DNA of 64,000 bases from G963677325 sp963677325 (GTDB lineage Bacteria > Bacteroidota > Bacteroidia > Bacteroidales > Prolixibacteraceae): the NCBI GenBank assembly GCA_963677325.2, contig CAXXGM010000008.1:558001-622000 (forward strand), given 5' to 3'. Below the pieces are notes generated by a model that did not search any database, was not told the origin of the DNA, and saw nothing but the letters and a program-made list of their open reading frames with translations. This document shows positions 35,501 through 45,936 of the stretch, in pieces. A program made the position numbers and the translations under genes. How positions within the stretch are numbered: position 1 is the stretch's first letter; every line of letters begins with the position of its first letter.

Positions 35501-37393
35501 ATGAGAAAATGGCGTGTGGAAGACTCGGCTGAGCTTTATAATATCAATGGTTGGGGCATTAACTATTTCTCTATTAATGAAGAAGGTCACGTGGTGGTTA
35601 CTCCGCGTGAAAACTGTGCTCAGGTTGATTTGAAGAATTTGGTGGAGGAGCTGCAGCTTCGTGATGTATCATCCCCGATGCTTCTTCGGTTTACAGATAT
35701 ACTGGACAGCCGGATTGAAAAGATGGCCAGTTGTTTCAAAATTGCTTCCGAAGAGTATAAATACAAGGCCCAGAACTTTATCATATATCCCATCAAGGTC
35801 AATCAGATGCGTCCGGTGGTTGAGGAGATCGTCGGACATGGGAAGAAATTCAACATTGGTCTTGAAGCCGGATCGAAACCTGAGCTTCATGCAGTTATTG
35901 CCATCAATACCGATAATGATTCACTGATCGTTTGTAACGGATACAAGGATGAGGATTACATCGAATTGGCCCTTCTTGCACAGAAAATGGGCCGCCGTAT
36001 TTTCCTTGTGGTGGAGAAATTAAGCGAGCTGAAACTGATCCTGAAGATTGCGAAACAGTTTAAGATTAAACCTAATCTGGGTATCCGGATTAAGCTGGCC
36101 AGCGCCGGCAGCGGAAAATGGGAAGAATCAGGAGGCGATGTCAGCAAATTCGGATTGACATCGAGTGAACTTCTTGAGGCTCTTGATATTCTCTCGAAAA
36201 ATAAAATGAAGGACTGCCTTCATCTGATTCATTTTCATATTGGCAGTCAGGTCAACAACATCAGAAAGATAAAAGTAGCTATCCGCGAAGCTTCTCAATT
36301 TTATGTGCAGCTTCATCTGAATGGTTACAACATCAGTTTTGTGGATATAGGCGGCGGTCTTGGCGTGGATTATGACGGAACAAGTTCCTCAAACAGTGAA
36401 AGCAGCGTAAATTACAGCACCCAGGAATACGTCAATGATGTGATCTCAACCATGGTTGACGTCAGTGATAAGAATCAAATTCCCCATCCAAATATTATAA
36501 CGGAATCAGGCCGGTCATTAACAGCACACCATTCGGTACTTATATTTGAAGTACTGGAGGCGACTTCTCTTCCGGTTTGGGAGGAGGAAGAAGATATCAA
36601 TCCCAATGATCATGAGCTTTTGAAGGATTTATTCAATTTATGGAATACTCTTAATCAGACGCGGATGATAGAGACCTGGCACGATGCCCAGCAAATCAGG
36701 GAAGAAGCTCTTGACCGCTTCAGCCTTGGCCTGCTTGACATTAAAACACGTGCTCAGATTGAACGCCTGTTCTGGTCTATCGCAAAAGAAATTCATCAGA
36801 TGACAACCGGGATGAAGCATCTTTCAGATGAATTGCTGCAGCTTCCGAAAATTCTATCGGATAAATATTTCTGCAATTTCTCTCTGTTTCAATCTCTTCC
36901 GGATTCATGGGCCATTGATCAGATATTTCCTATAATTCCCATTCAGCGATTGGATGAGAAACCGGACCGGTCTGCAACCCTTCAGGATATTACCTGTGAT
37001 TCGGATGGGAAAATAGATAATTTTATTTCAACCCGCAATCTGTCTTATTATTTGCCCATTCATTCTTTAAGACCAAAGGAACCTTATTATATCGGGGTAT
37101 TTTTGGTCGGAGCTTACCAGGAAATACTGGGCGATCTGCACAACCTTTTCGGAGATACCAATGCAGTGCATGTTTCAGTTGACGAAAAAGGCTACAGCAT
37201 TGATCAGGTAATTGACGGAGAAACGGTGGCCGAAGTTCTGGAGTACGTTCAGTACAGCCCTAAAAAAATGGTCCGTACTGTTGAAACCTGGGTTACGTCG
37301 TCTGTTAAAGCAGGCACCATCACAACCGAAGAAGGAAAGGAATTTCTTTCGAATTATCGTTCGGGATTGTATGGTTATACTTATCTTGAATAA
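35501..37393 (+). CDS. speA: biosynthetic arginine decarboxylase
   Basis: This 630-residue PLP enzyme is of the SpeA (fold III) family. NINGWGINYFSINEEGHVVVTP begins the protein. The PLP lysine lies in YPIKVNQMRPVVEEI (about residue 99), GLEAGSKPELHAV follows, and the glycine-rich PLP-phosphate loop is VDIGGGLGVDYDGT (about 283). It makes agmatine for polyamine synthesis. Length matches the family (about 630-660). A strong terminator follows. It is monocistronic. Confidence 0.95.
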   Translation: MRKWRVEDSAELYNINGWGINYFSINEEGHVVVTPRENCAQVDLKNLVEELQLRDVSSPMLLRFTDILDSRIEKMASCFKIASEEYKYKAQNFIIYPIKVNQMRPVVEEIVGHGKKFNIGLEAGSKPELHAVIAINTDNDSLIVCNGYKDEDYIELALLAQKMGRRIFLVVEKLSELKLILKIAKQFKIKPNLGIRIKLASAGSGKWEESGGDVSKFGLTSSELLEALDILSKNKMKDCLHLIHFHIGSQVNNIRKIKVAIREASQFYVQLHLNGYNISFVDIGGGLGVDYDGTSSSNSESSVNYSTQEYVNDVISTMVDVSDKNQIPHPNIITESGRSLTAHHSVLIFEVLEATSLPVWEEEEDINPNDHELLKDLFNLWNTLNQTRMIETWHDAQQIREEALDRFSLGLLDIKTRAQIERLFWSIAKEIHQMTTGMKHLSDELLQLPKILSDKYFCNFSLFQSLPDSWAIDQIFPIIPIQRLDEKPDRSATLQDITCDSDGKIDNFISTRNLSYYLPIHSLRPKEPYYIGVFLVGAYQEILGDLHNLFGDTNAVHVSVDEKGYSIDQVIDGETVAEVLEYVQYSPKKMVRTVETWVTSSVKAGTITTEEGKEFLSNYRSGLYGYTYLE

Positions 37394-37418
37394 ACAACTG
37401 GGAAACTCATTTGGTGAG

Positions 37419-37459
37419 AAGAGCTTTATGAAATCAAATTCATAAAGCTCTTTTCTTTT
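37419..37459 (+). terminator. rho-independent terminator after speA
   Basis: The 13-bp stem AGAGCTTTATGAA / TTCATAAAGCTCT with a 6-base loop runs into TTTCTTTT. It lies 26 bases after the speA stop. Confidence 0.85.
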
Positions 37460-37595
37460 ACAAGATAATCAGATGGGTTGAAAATATCTTTTCGTTATCA
37501 TTCTATAAATACTTTTCCCGGATTTTCTGTTGGGTTTTTGCTGTAATTATCAAAAGTTCAATTGAACAAGCCTCCTTTCATATATGTTTTAAGCA

Positions 37596-39473
37596 ATGAG
37601 GAAAAGTTTACTCCTCAAGTTTTGTATTTTTGTATTTATGCACAATTCCTGTCAGTTTTACTTTATCTTCCTGGTAATTTTATCGGGATACTGTATCCGA
37701 TTATCCGGACAGGAAAATTATGAAATCCGAAAGATTACCTTTCATGGGAATCATACCTTAAAGGAAAACTATTTGTTAGAAGGTATGGGACTGAAAGAAG
37801 TCTCAGGTATTGAGAAATTCATTTCAAAGAAGCAGTCCACATTATACACAGAAGAGACCATGGAGCTGGCAATGAAACGCTTAGACCTTCTTTGGAAGAG
37901 CGAAGGCTTCTTGAACGTTCAATCAAGTCTCAGGCCCCCTCAAATAATCTCAAAAAAACAGACAGTGAAACTGGTAATTGACGTAAAAGAAGGGGAACCT
38001 GTTCTTGTTGATACTGTAACAATTTCGATGAAAGAGGAAATAAAAAGAATCAATGTTGATTCTCTTTTTAAAAAGATATTCAGGAAACTTGAGCTCACAA
38101 AGAAACAACGCTTCAGGGATCAGAGCCTTAAGAAAGATTTACTGTTTATTGAAGATGTCTTTCGCAAGCATGGCTATGCGTATGTTAAAGTCGATTTTAC
38201 ACTCAAGGTCAAGCCTCAGAAATACTTAACAGAGATACTTTATTCTGTTGCCCCCGGTCCGGTTTGTCTTTTCGGAGAAACGACCATCACCGGGTATAAG
38301 CATGTCACGGAAGATTTTCTCAGGAAACAGCTAAAGTATAAAGAAAATCATATTTACAACAAATCACTTTTGGATGAAACAAGACGGAACCTCTATAAGT
38401 TACAGATGTTTCGGGTTGCATCTGTTCTTCCCCGGTCAAATGAAGATACACTTCTCAATCCTATTCCGGTGAAGGTCTATATTCAGGAGGCTCCACGACT
38501 TTCAACCAATTTTGGAGTGGGCTATGGCACTGAAGATAAATTCCGTACTTACGTGGATCTTACCTATAAAGGATTCTTCGGTACGGCCAGGCGTTTGAAT
38601 GTAAATCTTAAACATTCAGCGCTTATGCCTTATTCGGCAAATATCAGCTGGATTCATCCTCAATTTTTTACTTCTAAAAGTACTGTAGCCGTTAATCCAT
38701 TTATTCTGAGAAGGCAGGAACCGGGTTTTAATACCCGGAGTTTTGGATTCAATGTTCCTTTCACCTATCAGTTTAATAATTATCTGAGCACCTCACTAAC
38801 CTATTACCTTGAAAATGTGAAAGAGTATCTTGAACCTGATGACCCTGATTTCCCTGACAGAGAAAGTAAAAATTTCCCATACAATAAATCAGGTGTTCTC
38901 CTTGGCGGTGTTTATAACAACTCTTATCCCAGATTCACGCCTAAGGGTGGAGAAAATATCACAGTAGGATTTAAAGTTAATGGCTATTTTTTTGGAAGCG
39001 AATTCGATTACACCCGTCTTTGGGGTGATTTCCGGATTTATCGTGAAATTAGTGATTGGGTCATAGCATACCGGTTTATGGTTGGAGGCATTAAATCAGG
39101 AAATGCCAGTCAGTTTATTCCGGTTGAAGATCGTTTTTATTCAGGGGGCGCCAATTCGATCAGAGGCTGGTATCGTAATGAATTGGGGCCAAAACGTCCA
39201 AGTGGTTCTCCTTTTGGGGGGAAGAGTATACTGGAAACAAATCTGGAGTTTCGTTTCCATCTTTTCTGGATTTTAAGTGGAGTCGCATTTCTGGATGCCG
39301 GAAATGTTTGGCTTGAATCATATACTTATCGACTTAGAGAGCTTGCCTGTGCCACTGGTCCGGGCCTTCGTGTAGACACACCAATAGGCCCGGTTCGGTT
39401 CGATATAGGTTTTCCTATTTGGAATCAAAAAACAAGCCCTCAGTTCTTTATTAGTGTTGGACAGGCTTTTTAA
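37596..39473 (+). CDS. tamA: TamA/BamA-family outer-membrane protein (Omp85)
   Basis: This 625-residue Omp85 protein has a hydrophobic export signal. The true start may be the ATG at 37638 (MHNSCQFYFIFLVILSGY). POTRA domains occupy about 45-290 (YEIRKITFHGNHTLKENYLL; LFGETTITGYKHVTEDFL), followed by a C-terminal 16-strand barrel with FYSGGANSIRGWYRNELGP, the family's RGF/Y-like motif (about 515), ending FFISVGQAF. TamA works with TamB in moving proteins or lipids to the outer membrane. The tamB gene follows directly, with its ATG 8 bases past the stop. Confidence 0.85.
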   Translation: MRKSLLLKFCIFVFMHNSCQFYFIFLVILSGYCIRLSGQENYEIRKITFHGNHTLKENYLLEGMGLKEVSGIEKFISKKQSTLYTEETMELAMKRLDLLWKSEGFLNVQSSLRPPQIISKKQTVKLVIDVKEGEPVLVDTVTISMKEEIKRINVDSLFKKIFRKLELTKKQRFRDQSLKKDLLFIEDVFRKHGYAYVKVDFTLKVKPQKYLTEILYSVAPGPVCLFGETTITGYKHVTEDFLRKQLKYKENHIYNKSLLDETRRNLYKLQMFRVASVLPRSNEDTLLNPIPVKVYIQEAPRLSTNFGVGYGTEDKFRTYVDLTYKGFFGTARRLNVNLKHSALMPYSANISWIHPQFFTSKSTVAVNPFILRRQEPGFNTRSFGFNVPFTYQFNNYLSTSLTYYLENVKEYLEPDDPDFPDRESKNFPYNKSGVLLGGVYNNSYPRFTPKGGENITVGFKVNGYFFGSEFDYTRLWGDFRIYREISDWVIAYRFMVGGIKSGNASQFIPVEDRFYSGGANSIRGWYRNELGPKRPSGSPFGGKSILETNLEFRFHLFWILSGVAFLDAGNVWLESYTYRLRELACATGPGLRVDTPIGPVRFDIGFPIWNQKTSPQFFISVGQAF

Positions 39474-39480
39474 ATTTAGA

Positions 39481-42400
39481 ATGCGTAAAATTATCAGATA
39501 CAGTTTGCATGCCATTGGGTGGTTTTTAATCCTTTTCACGGCGATTATCGTATTGGCCGTGGGGATTATACAAACCAAAGCATTCAAAGAAAAGCTGGTA
39601 TCTGTTATTGAGAATAAGTCACCTGAATTTATTAACGGAAATCTTACAATCGGGGAAATAGGAGGTAATTTTTTTACTCATCTGATATTGAAAGATGTTT
39701 TGCTTTTAAATGCTTCTGATACGATATTGTATATGCCGGAATTGGAAGCCTCTTATAATTTATTGCCGCTTTTGCATAAGAACCTGAATGTAGAAGAATT
39801 CAGTATCCGCAGTCCGTATATAAACCTCAGACAAATAAATGACTCTACCTGGAATGTCATGCAGATCCTTAAACCTTCAAAACCGGGCGCTGAAGATACT
39901 GTTTCATCCGGGCAGTCGTATAACATCCAATTAGCCTCCTTTAAAATCACCGGTGGAGTTATTAATATACTTTCTCCCGATACAATGATTCCCAGGCATA
40001 TTCAGAAGATTAATTCAGAGCTCTCATTTTCGATGGTGAATAATCTGATGTCAGTCCGGATGAAGAATTTATCTCTTCTGACAGTAAGTCCTGATCTGGC
40101 ACTTAAGAAATTAATATTTAATCTGGAGCAAAGTCCTGATTTTATTAAAATAAGTGACCTTATGCTGGAGACCACTCAAAATCATCTGGACGGTAAAGTT
40201 GAGTACTTTACCGATAAATCAAAGAAGTCTGCTGTGATGTTAAAGACTTCACCCCTCCGGATGGATGAGTTTAAATACTATCTCTCCGGATTTGAAACAC
40301 AGGCCAAACCTTTATTTTACCTGGATGCTTCAATGCAGAATGATTCGGTAAATGCGTTGATGGATCTTTCTGATCAGAATCAAGCTCTACATCTGAAAAT
40401 CCGGTCACCTAATTTGTATAAATGGTTGACCGTAAAGTCAGATTCGCTATTAATATACAAGCTGGAAGGGAAACTTGAAAATATAAAGATCTCTCATTGG
40501 ATGGATATTCCCGGATTGAATTATATACTGAATGGAGATTTTACAGCCGCTGGGAGAGGAACGGATGCTAAAATGGCAGAAGTTAAAATGGCCGGTAATA
40601 TAGATAATCTGATTATTGAAAATAGGAAAGTGGACCGGGTTCATCTTGATTTCGGATATGATAAAGGAGATCTGGTGGGTTCTATGCAGGGTAAAGGTAA
40701 ATTTGGAGGATTCGATGTGTCTGCAAATATTAAAGATATTTTGCATGAACCTGTATATCAGTTAAATCTCATTGCAAAAAATCTCGACATAGGTACCCTA
40801 TCAGGTATTGATACTTTGAGTTCAGCCATAAACATGACTGCTGATTTAAGAGGCAAAGGATTCGATCCAAAATCTCTTTCGGTTGTTGCTGTTTTGGATA
40901 TTACCGAATCCCGGATTCAAAAAATTAATGTGAATACATTGAAAGCATTTGTTCAGTATCAGAAAGAAAATATGAACATAGATTCCCTGCGTTTTCAAAC
41001 CAATACTCTCACACTTAAAGCTAAAGGGAACTACAGTTTTAGATCTGGTTCAGAACTGAGACTTACGGCTGATTTAAAAAACATGGATGAATTTTCCTCT
41101 TTTATTCCTTTACAGGATTTACAAACAGGCGGCCATCTTGACGCCCATCTTAAAGGAAATCCGGATTCATTGAATATAGATGCACACATTGATCTGCCAA
41201 ATACGAAATACGGGGATTATCTTTTGGGACCGGTCCTTATCTCCGCTCGTGCCGGATTATCTCCTAAAGATACTACAATCAATGCGCAAATTATGGCTCA
41301 GGATTTAAGTTATAGAGATTTTAATCTTGATTCAGCATCCTTTAATATAGATGGAGCAAATGACTCGGCAAGGATTAATGGACATCTTGTCAATAAGGAT
41401 CTGGACACACGTTTCCTAACCACTATACAATTAGGAGAGCTGACAAAGATCAATCTTTGGAAACTGGCAATTAATTATAAAAACCAGTTGTGGAATTTGG
41501 ATCAATCACCTGCTGTTTTTGAGATATCGCCCAGGAATTATAAGATTGAAAACCTCAGTTTATCGAACAATAGCGGCGATAGTATCCAATCAATTAAGGC
41601 AAAAGGAAATATTAACAGGGAAGGCAAGGAGAATTTCAATCTTAATATTAAAAATATTGATATTAAGAAAATGGCCGAAATGACCAATCAAAAAATAGCT
41701 GCCTCAGGAATTCTGAATCTGAACTTAATCCTTGGAGGTACCTCCCGTTCTCCTCTTTTGGAGGGAAATTTTGCCGTAAAAAACGCTGTTATAAATAATT
41801 TTCCCTTTACGGAGTTAGGTGGAACTTTCGATTATAATTCTAACAGAATGAACATGGACATGAAAGTCCTGCCCCGTGACAGTGGTAAATTCGAGCTTTC
41901 GGGGAATATGCCGCTCCGGCTGAATCTGGATAGTATGAGTTTCAGTTTTAATAAAAAAGATTCGGTTAATGTTTCACTTGTAGTTGAAAAGTTTCCTTTG
42001 GCTGCAATAAAAACGATTGATATAGTAAAACAAATAACAGGTTATATCGAAGGTGGTGTTCAAATGAGGGGGAGTATTGATTCGCCTGATCTTAAAGGAA
42101 ATTTGCATCTGAAAAATGCCTCCGTAAAAGTCCCTGAATATGGAATAGATTATCGTGATGTCCTGTTCAATGTTGATTTTCTGCGCGATAAGTTACATCT
42201 TGACACGTTGTACATCAGGACCGATAAAGGAAGCATGACCGGTACAGGAGAATTTAATTTCAGTTCTGATTTCTATAAGGGCCATATCAGCAATTCTGAA
42301 ATAAAGTTAAAATTCAATGGTTTCAAGCCTGTAAATCAACGGCAGGTAAATATGGATATTTCAGGAAATGCATCATTGGGGGGAGCAAAGGGTAATGTAG

Positions 42401-43362
42401 TGTTTGAGGGTAATATGGAAGTAAACAAGAGTGAAATCTATCTTCCGGCTCTCTTCAATATGATGGGGAAAACCGGTACATCTGAGATTCCAGAACCCCT
42501 TTTGGTTCAGGCCATGGACTCCACTGCAGGCAAGTTGGATACTCTTGTAATTAATAAGGTGGATAAGGCCCGGGTAGATTCGGCCAAATGGGATTATTTC
42601 AAAAATCTGAAAGGAAAACTGAGATTTAAGATACCCAAAAACGTCTGGATAAAAAACGAAAATATGTATGTTGAGATTTCGGGAGATCTTGAACTGATTA
42701 AAGAACAGCAATTCTTCGAACTTTTCGGAAATGCAGATGTCGTGAGGGGTCAATATGAATTGCTGGGACGGAGATTTGTCATTGACAAGGGAACGATTAA
42801 TTTTCAGGGAGGAGAGAAAATGTGGCCTCAGATGAGCATTCAGGCTTCCTATTCTTTCCGCAATACGCAGGGTACTACGCAAAAGTTGAGCGTAGATGTT
42901 GAAGGAGCCCCTGATTCTTTAGTGGTTAATTTTACTCTTGACAATAGTTCCATTAATGAAGGTGAGGCCATGTCCTACATTTTTTTTGGAAAGAGCATGA
43001 ATGAACTTACATTAGACCAGCAGCAAGGCATTGCCGGAAGTGGAGGCAGTATGGCTGGGCAGGTTGCAGCTTCTTTGGTATCATCGCAGCTTACTAAATT
43101 CCTTGGAAGTAAACTGAACATGGATTATCTTGAAATAAAAAGTGAAGGAGGATTTGACAATGCTTCACTGACAGTTGGAAAATACATTGCCAAAGGCCTG
43201 TTTGCGAGTTATGAACAGCAATTTGGTCAAACAGATATAAAAGGTATTCCGAGCTATCAACTTAACCTGGAGTATGAAGTTTTAAAATTCCTGTTTCTCC
43301 GGATGAACAACTCTTCCATTGATAACGGATTTGACGTAATTTTTAAATTTGAAGGGAAATAA
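39481..43362 (+). CDS. tamB: TamB-like translocation/assembly protein (DUF490)
   Basis: This is a 1293-residue AsmA/TamB-family protein. I use the ATG at 39481, just after the tamA stop, instead of the overlapping one at 39454, because MRKIIRYSLHAIGWFLILFT gives a clean single membrane anchor. The long middle has repeating beta-rich segments, as in the TamB beta-taco/groove. The C-terminal DUF490 domain (about 870-1290) shows GKLRFKIPKNVWIKNENMYVEISG, GQYELLGRRFVIDKGTINFQG and a terminal barrel-like LNLEYEVLKFLFLRM. It spans the periplasm and pairs with TamA. Confidence 0.9.
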   Translation: MRKIIRYSLHAIGWFLILFTAIIVLAVGIIQTKAFKEKLVSVIENKSPEFINGNLTIGEIGGNFFTHLILKDVLLLNASDTILYMPELEASYNLLPLLHKNLNVEEFSIRSPYINLRQINDSTWNVMQILKPSKPGAEDTVSSGQSYNIQLASFKITGGVINILSPDTMIPRHIQKINSELSFSMVNNLMSVRMKNLSLLTVSPDLALKKLIFNLEQSPDFIKISDLMLETTQNHLDGKVEYFTDKSKKSAVMLKTSPLRMDEFKYYLSGFETQAKPLFYLDASMQNDSVNALMDLSDQNQALHLKIRSPNLYKWLTVKSDSLLIYKLEGKLENIKISHWMDIPGLNYILNGDFTAAGRGTDAKMAEVKMAGNIDNLIIENRKVDRVHLDFGYDKGDLVGSMQGKGKFGGFDVSANIKDILHEPVYQLNLIAKNLDIGTLSGIDTLSSAINMTADLRGKGFDPKSLSVVAVLDITESRIQKINVNTLKAFVQYQKENMNIDSLRFQTNTLTLKAKGNYSFRSGSELRLTADLKNMDEFSSFIPLQDLQTGGHLDAHLKGNPDSLNIDAHIDLPNTKYGDYLLGPVLISARAGLSPKDTTINAQIMAQDLSYRDFNLDSASFNIDGANDSARINGHLVNKDLDTRFLTTIQLGELTKINLWKLAINYKNQLWNLDQSPAVFEISPRNYKIENLSLSNNSGDSIQSIKAKGNINREGKENFNLNIKNIDIKKMAEMTNQKIAASGILNLNLILGGTSRSPLLEGNFAVKNAVINNFPFTELGGTFDYNSNRMNMDMKVLPRDSGKFELSGNMPLRLNLDSMSFSFNKKDSVNVSLVVEKFPLAAIKTIDIVKQITGYIEGGVQMRGSIDSPDLKGNLHLKNASVKVPEYGIDYRDVLFNVDFLRDKLHLDTLYIRTDKGSMTGTGEFNFSSDFYKGHISNSEIKLKFNGFKPVNQRQVNMDISGNASLGGAKGNVVFEGNMEVNKSEIYLPALFNMMGKTGTSEIPEPLLVQAMDSTAGKLDTLVINKVDKARVDSAKWDYFKNLKGKLRFKIPKNVWIKNENMYVEISGDLELIKEQQFFELFGNADVVRGQYELLGRRFVIDKGTINFQGGEKMWPQMSIQASYSFRNTQGTTQKLSVDVEGAPDSLVVNFTLDNSSINEGEAMSYIFFGKSMNELTLDQQQGIAGSGGSMAGQVAASLVSSQLTKFLGSKLNMDYLEIKSEGGFDNASLTVGKYIAKGLFASYEQQFGQTDIKGIPSYQLNLEYEVLKFLFLRMNNSSIDNGFDVIFKFEGK

Positions 43363-43369
43363 CAAAGAC

Positions 43370-44404
43370 TTATTTATTCTTGTCACCGAACCAATCTTTT
43401 GGGATTTCCAGAGACCAGATATCATTGACCAGCGGAGGGGTCATCCCTCCGGCAATCCAGATTTTATCCTGAAAGACAAAAGCCGAAAGTTCATGACGTT
43501 CTTTCCAGCAAACATTTGATTTTAATTGTTCCCATACTTTCCCATCCTTTGTATACCAAACATCTGACCAGTTTTTATAAGGGTTGTTTGACCATCCACC
43601 CATTACCCATATCCGGTTGCGGTAGACTACCGATGAAAACCATAAACGCTCATGCCATGGGGCCGCCTCACTGACCTTTGTCCAATGTATCCCGTCCTCT
43701 GAACTCCAAACATCATTTTTGGCATGATATTCAGGAACATAATTACCTCCTCCGAAAACATAGATCTTCCCGTTCAGAACTGACGCCTGGAAAAAGGCCC
43801 GGGGAGACCAGCCTGCATTAGCTGTTGCCAGTTTCCAGTTTTTGCCATTTGAGGAATACCAAACATCATTCTTTAAACTTTTTTTATCTCCAAAGTAATA
43901 ATTTTCTGTGCCTCCGAGGATCCACATTTTCCCTTTAAATTCGACGATAGCTGCAGCAACCCTGGGTGTCCAGGCTGCTTTCTCTGTTACCTGCTTCCAG
44001 TTTACACCGTCAGTCGATGACCATACCTGGTTACTCGCGGAATGTCCTTCCAGCCGGCCATTGTACCATCCGCCCATCATCCACATTTTATCTTTGAAAA
44101 CAATCGACATCGGAAGATCGCTGTGAATCCATGGAGCCGATTTATTTATAAGATTCCATTTTCTCCCGTCTGGAGAGCTCCACACGTCCTTAGGTGGAGC
44201 TTCATAAGAGTTGAACCACCCCCCTAAAATCCAAAGCTGGTTTCTAAATACAACTTCGCCCTGTGAATCACGTGCTTTCCATCCAGCCTGATTGGTCACC
44301 TGTACCCAGTCAGCAATTTTTTGCTGGGCGGATAGCGGAGAAACCATTAACAGGGTAATTGATGTAACCGTTGTGACCAACTTCACCAGATTATAATTAC
44401 TCAT
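43370..44404 (-). CDS. secreted kelch-like beta-propeller protein
   Basis: This 344-residue protein has a signal peptide (LVTTVTSITLLMVSPLSAQQ). The mature part is made of about six repeats of the form W..VT..A.W..R...V.F....WILGG......DVWYS.DG, seen for example as LWILGGWFNSYE, MWMMGGWYNGR, MWILGGTENYYFG, IYVFGGGNYVPE and IWVMGGWSN. This is the kelch/galactose-oxidase-type propeller, with no enzymatic domain attached. Target unknown; carbohydrate or protein binding is possible. It converges on tamB with 7 bases between the stops. Confidence 0.85.
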   Translation of the reverse strand: MSNYNLVKLVTTVTSITLLMVSPLSAQQKIADWVQVTNQAGWKARDSQGEVVFRNQLWILGGWFNSYEAPPKDVWSSPDGRKWNLINKSAPWIHSDLPMSIVFKDKMWMMGGWYNGRLEGHSASNQVWSSTDGVNWKQVTEKAAWTPRVAAAIVEFKGKMWILGGTENYYFGDKKSLKNDVWYSSNGKNWKLATANAGWSPRAFFQASVLNGKIYVFGGGNYVPEYHAKNDVWSSEDGIHWTKVSEAAPWHERLWFSSVVYRNRIWVMGGWSNNPYKNWSDVWYTKDGKVWEQLKSNVCWKERHELSAFVFQDKIWIAGGMTPPLVNDIWSLEIPKDWFGDKNK

Positions 44405-44718
44405 AATTAAAAATTTTAAAAATTATTCTTGAGTAAGTATTTTAAAAATTATTCTTAGATGTTAAACCTAAGTTTATTTTTGTTGGGAACATAGTCTATC
44501 AGCACGGCTCTTTTTATTCATTTTTTCTCCGGATGGATGATGATATCAGTGGATCTATCCGCATATGAAACAACCCTGAGAAAATCTTTCTCACAAACGA
44601 ACCCGATTATTGGGGAGTCCCATCTGGCCACTAAAAAACAAGATATAAACAGATGAACTAAAATAAGGAAGGATGAAAAAAATCAATCTTTCATCTTTCC
44701 TCTTTTTTGTTCACTTAA
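44405..44718. other. intergenic region with one dispersed-repeat copy
   Basis: This 314-base gap lies between rfbB and the kelch-like gene, both minus strand. It holds copy 3 of the 85-bp repeat at 44570-44657. The 14-base word TTTTAAAAATTATT is repeated near 44411 and 44440. Confidence 0.5.
44570..44657 (+). repeat. dispersed 85-bp repeat, copy 3
   Basis: It has the same order as the copies at 14.1 and 14.4 kb: GAGAAAATCTTTCTCAC, then GATTATTGGGGAGTCCC, then ATATAAACAGATGAA. The hairpin at the left end is intact. Confidence 0.75.
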
Positions 44719-45774
44719 TTATCTGGTCACATACTGTTGTTCGTAAAATTTTTCGTATGCTCCGGAAGCAACATTTTCAAGCCATTCGCTATTGGCAAGA
44801 TACCAGTCCACTGTCTTTTCGATCCCTTCTTCAAATTTCAGCGAGGGTTGCCATCCGAGTTCCTTTTGCAGTTTGGTGGAATCGATGGCATAACGCAGAT
44901 CATGTCCCGCACGGTCTTTCACATACGTAATAAGTTTTTCTGATGTGCCTTCGGCATAATTAAGCTTTTTATCCATGACCCGGCACAGGATATTGATCAA
45001 TTCAAGATTGGTCAGTTCGTTATTGCCGCCGATGTTATAAGTCTCTCCATTTTTGCCTTTATGAAAGATCAGATCGATGGCAGCAGCATGATCCTCAACA
45101 TATAACCAATCACGAATATTGGCGCCTTTCCCGTAAATAGGAATCGGTTTCTGATGCGTGATATTATTAATGGCTAAGGGAATCAGCTTCTCCGGGAATT
45201 GATTGGGTCCATAATTATTGGAACAGTTCGAGATAACCACAGGAAGCTTGTAGGTATTGTGATAGGCCCTTACCAGGTGATCGGAGCTTGCTTTTGAGGC
45301 AGAATAAGGACTTTGCGGATCATAATGAGTCGTTTCCGTAAAAAATCCTGTTTCGCCAAGCGATCCATATACTTCATCCGTTGAGATATGATAAAATAGT
45401 TTCCTGTCAAAATTAAGTTTCCATAACTCCTTGGCGGCATTCAGCAAATTCACTGTCCCTACAATGTTGGTCATGATGAATGACATCGGATCCGAAATGG
45501 ATCTGTCTACATGAGATTCAGCGGCCAGATGCAGTACTCCGTCAAACTGGTATTTTTCAAAAAGACGATTGATGAACGGACTGTCGTTGATATTTCCTTT
45601 AACAAATTCGTAATTTGGTTTAGAATCAACATCCTTTAGATTTTCAAGGTTCCCGGCATAAGTTAAGGCATCAAGATTTACGATCTTGTAATGAGGATAA
45701 TTGTTCACAAATCTCCTTACTACATGCGAACCAATAAATCCGGCTCCGCCGGTAATTAGTATTGTTTTTTTCAT
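44719..45774 (-). CDS. rfbB: dTDP-glucose 4,6-dehydratase
   Basis: This 351-residue extended SDR has the NAD motif TGGAGFIGSHVVRRF, the catalytic Thr-Asp-Glu in YHISTDEVYGSL (about 129-136), the YxxxK in SPYSASKASSDHLV (about 159) and YGPNQFPEKLIPL. These are diagnostic of RmlB/RfbB. It makes dTDP-4-keto-6-deoxyglucose for rhamnose and other deoxysugars in surface polysaccharides. The other rml genes are not adjacent. Confidence 0.92.
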   Translation of the reverse strand: MKKTILITGGAGFIGSHVVRRFVNNYPHYKIVNLDALTYAGNLENLKDVDSKPNYEFVKGNINDSPFINRLFEKYQFDGVLHLAAESHVDRSISDPMSFIMTNIVGTVNLLNAAKELWKLNFDRKLFYHISTDEVYGSLGETGFFTETTHYDPQSPYSASKASSDHLVRAYHNTYKLPVVISNCSNNYGPNQFPEKLIPLAINNITHQKPIPIYGKGANIRDWLYVEDHAAAIDLIFHKGKNGETYNIGGNNELTNLELINILCRVMDKKLNYAEGTSEKLITYVKDRAGHDLRYAIDSTKLQKELGWQPSLKFEEGIEKTVDWYLANSEWLENVASGAYEKFYEQQYVTR

Positions 45775-45853
45775 TTTAAGAATTCCAGTATTATTGATAT
45801 TAACGAAAGTAGAAAAAAAACAAACAGGATCAGGGGAATGTTTGAAATTATTT

Positions 45854-45927
45854 AGACTTTAGGCTTAAGACTATAGGCTTAAGGGGAAAGGCCCTGAAAC
45901 CAAAGGATTTTCCTAAAGCCTAAAGCC
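45854..45927. repeat. heptamer repeats after the rarD stop
   Basis: AGACTTT, AGGCTTA, AGACTAT, AGGCTTA follow in 7-base steps from 45854. CCTAAAG, CCTAAAG, CC follows from 45912. The two parts are partly complementary and may fold together. The array ends 10 bases from the stop of the rarD-like gene. Confidence 0.7.
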
Positions 45928-45936
45928 TTTTTAATT

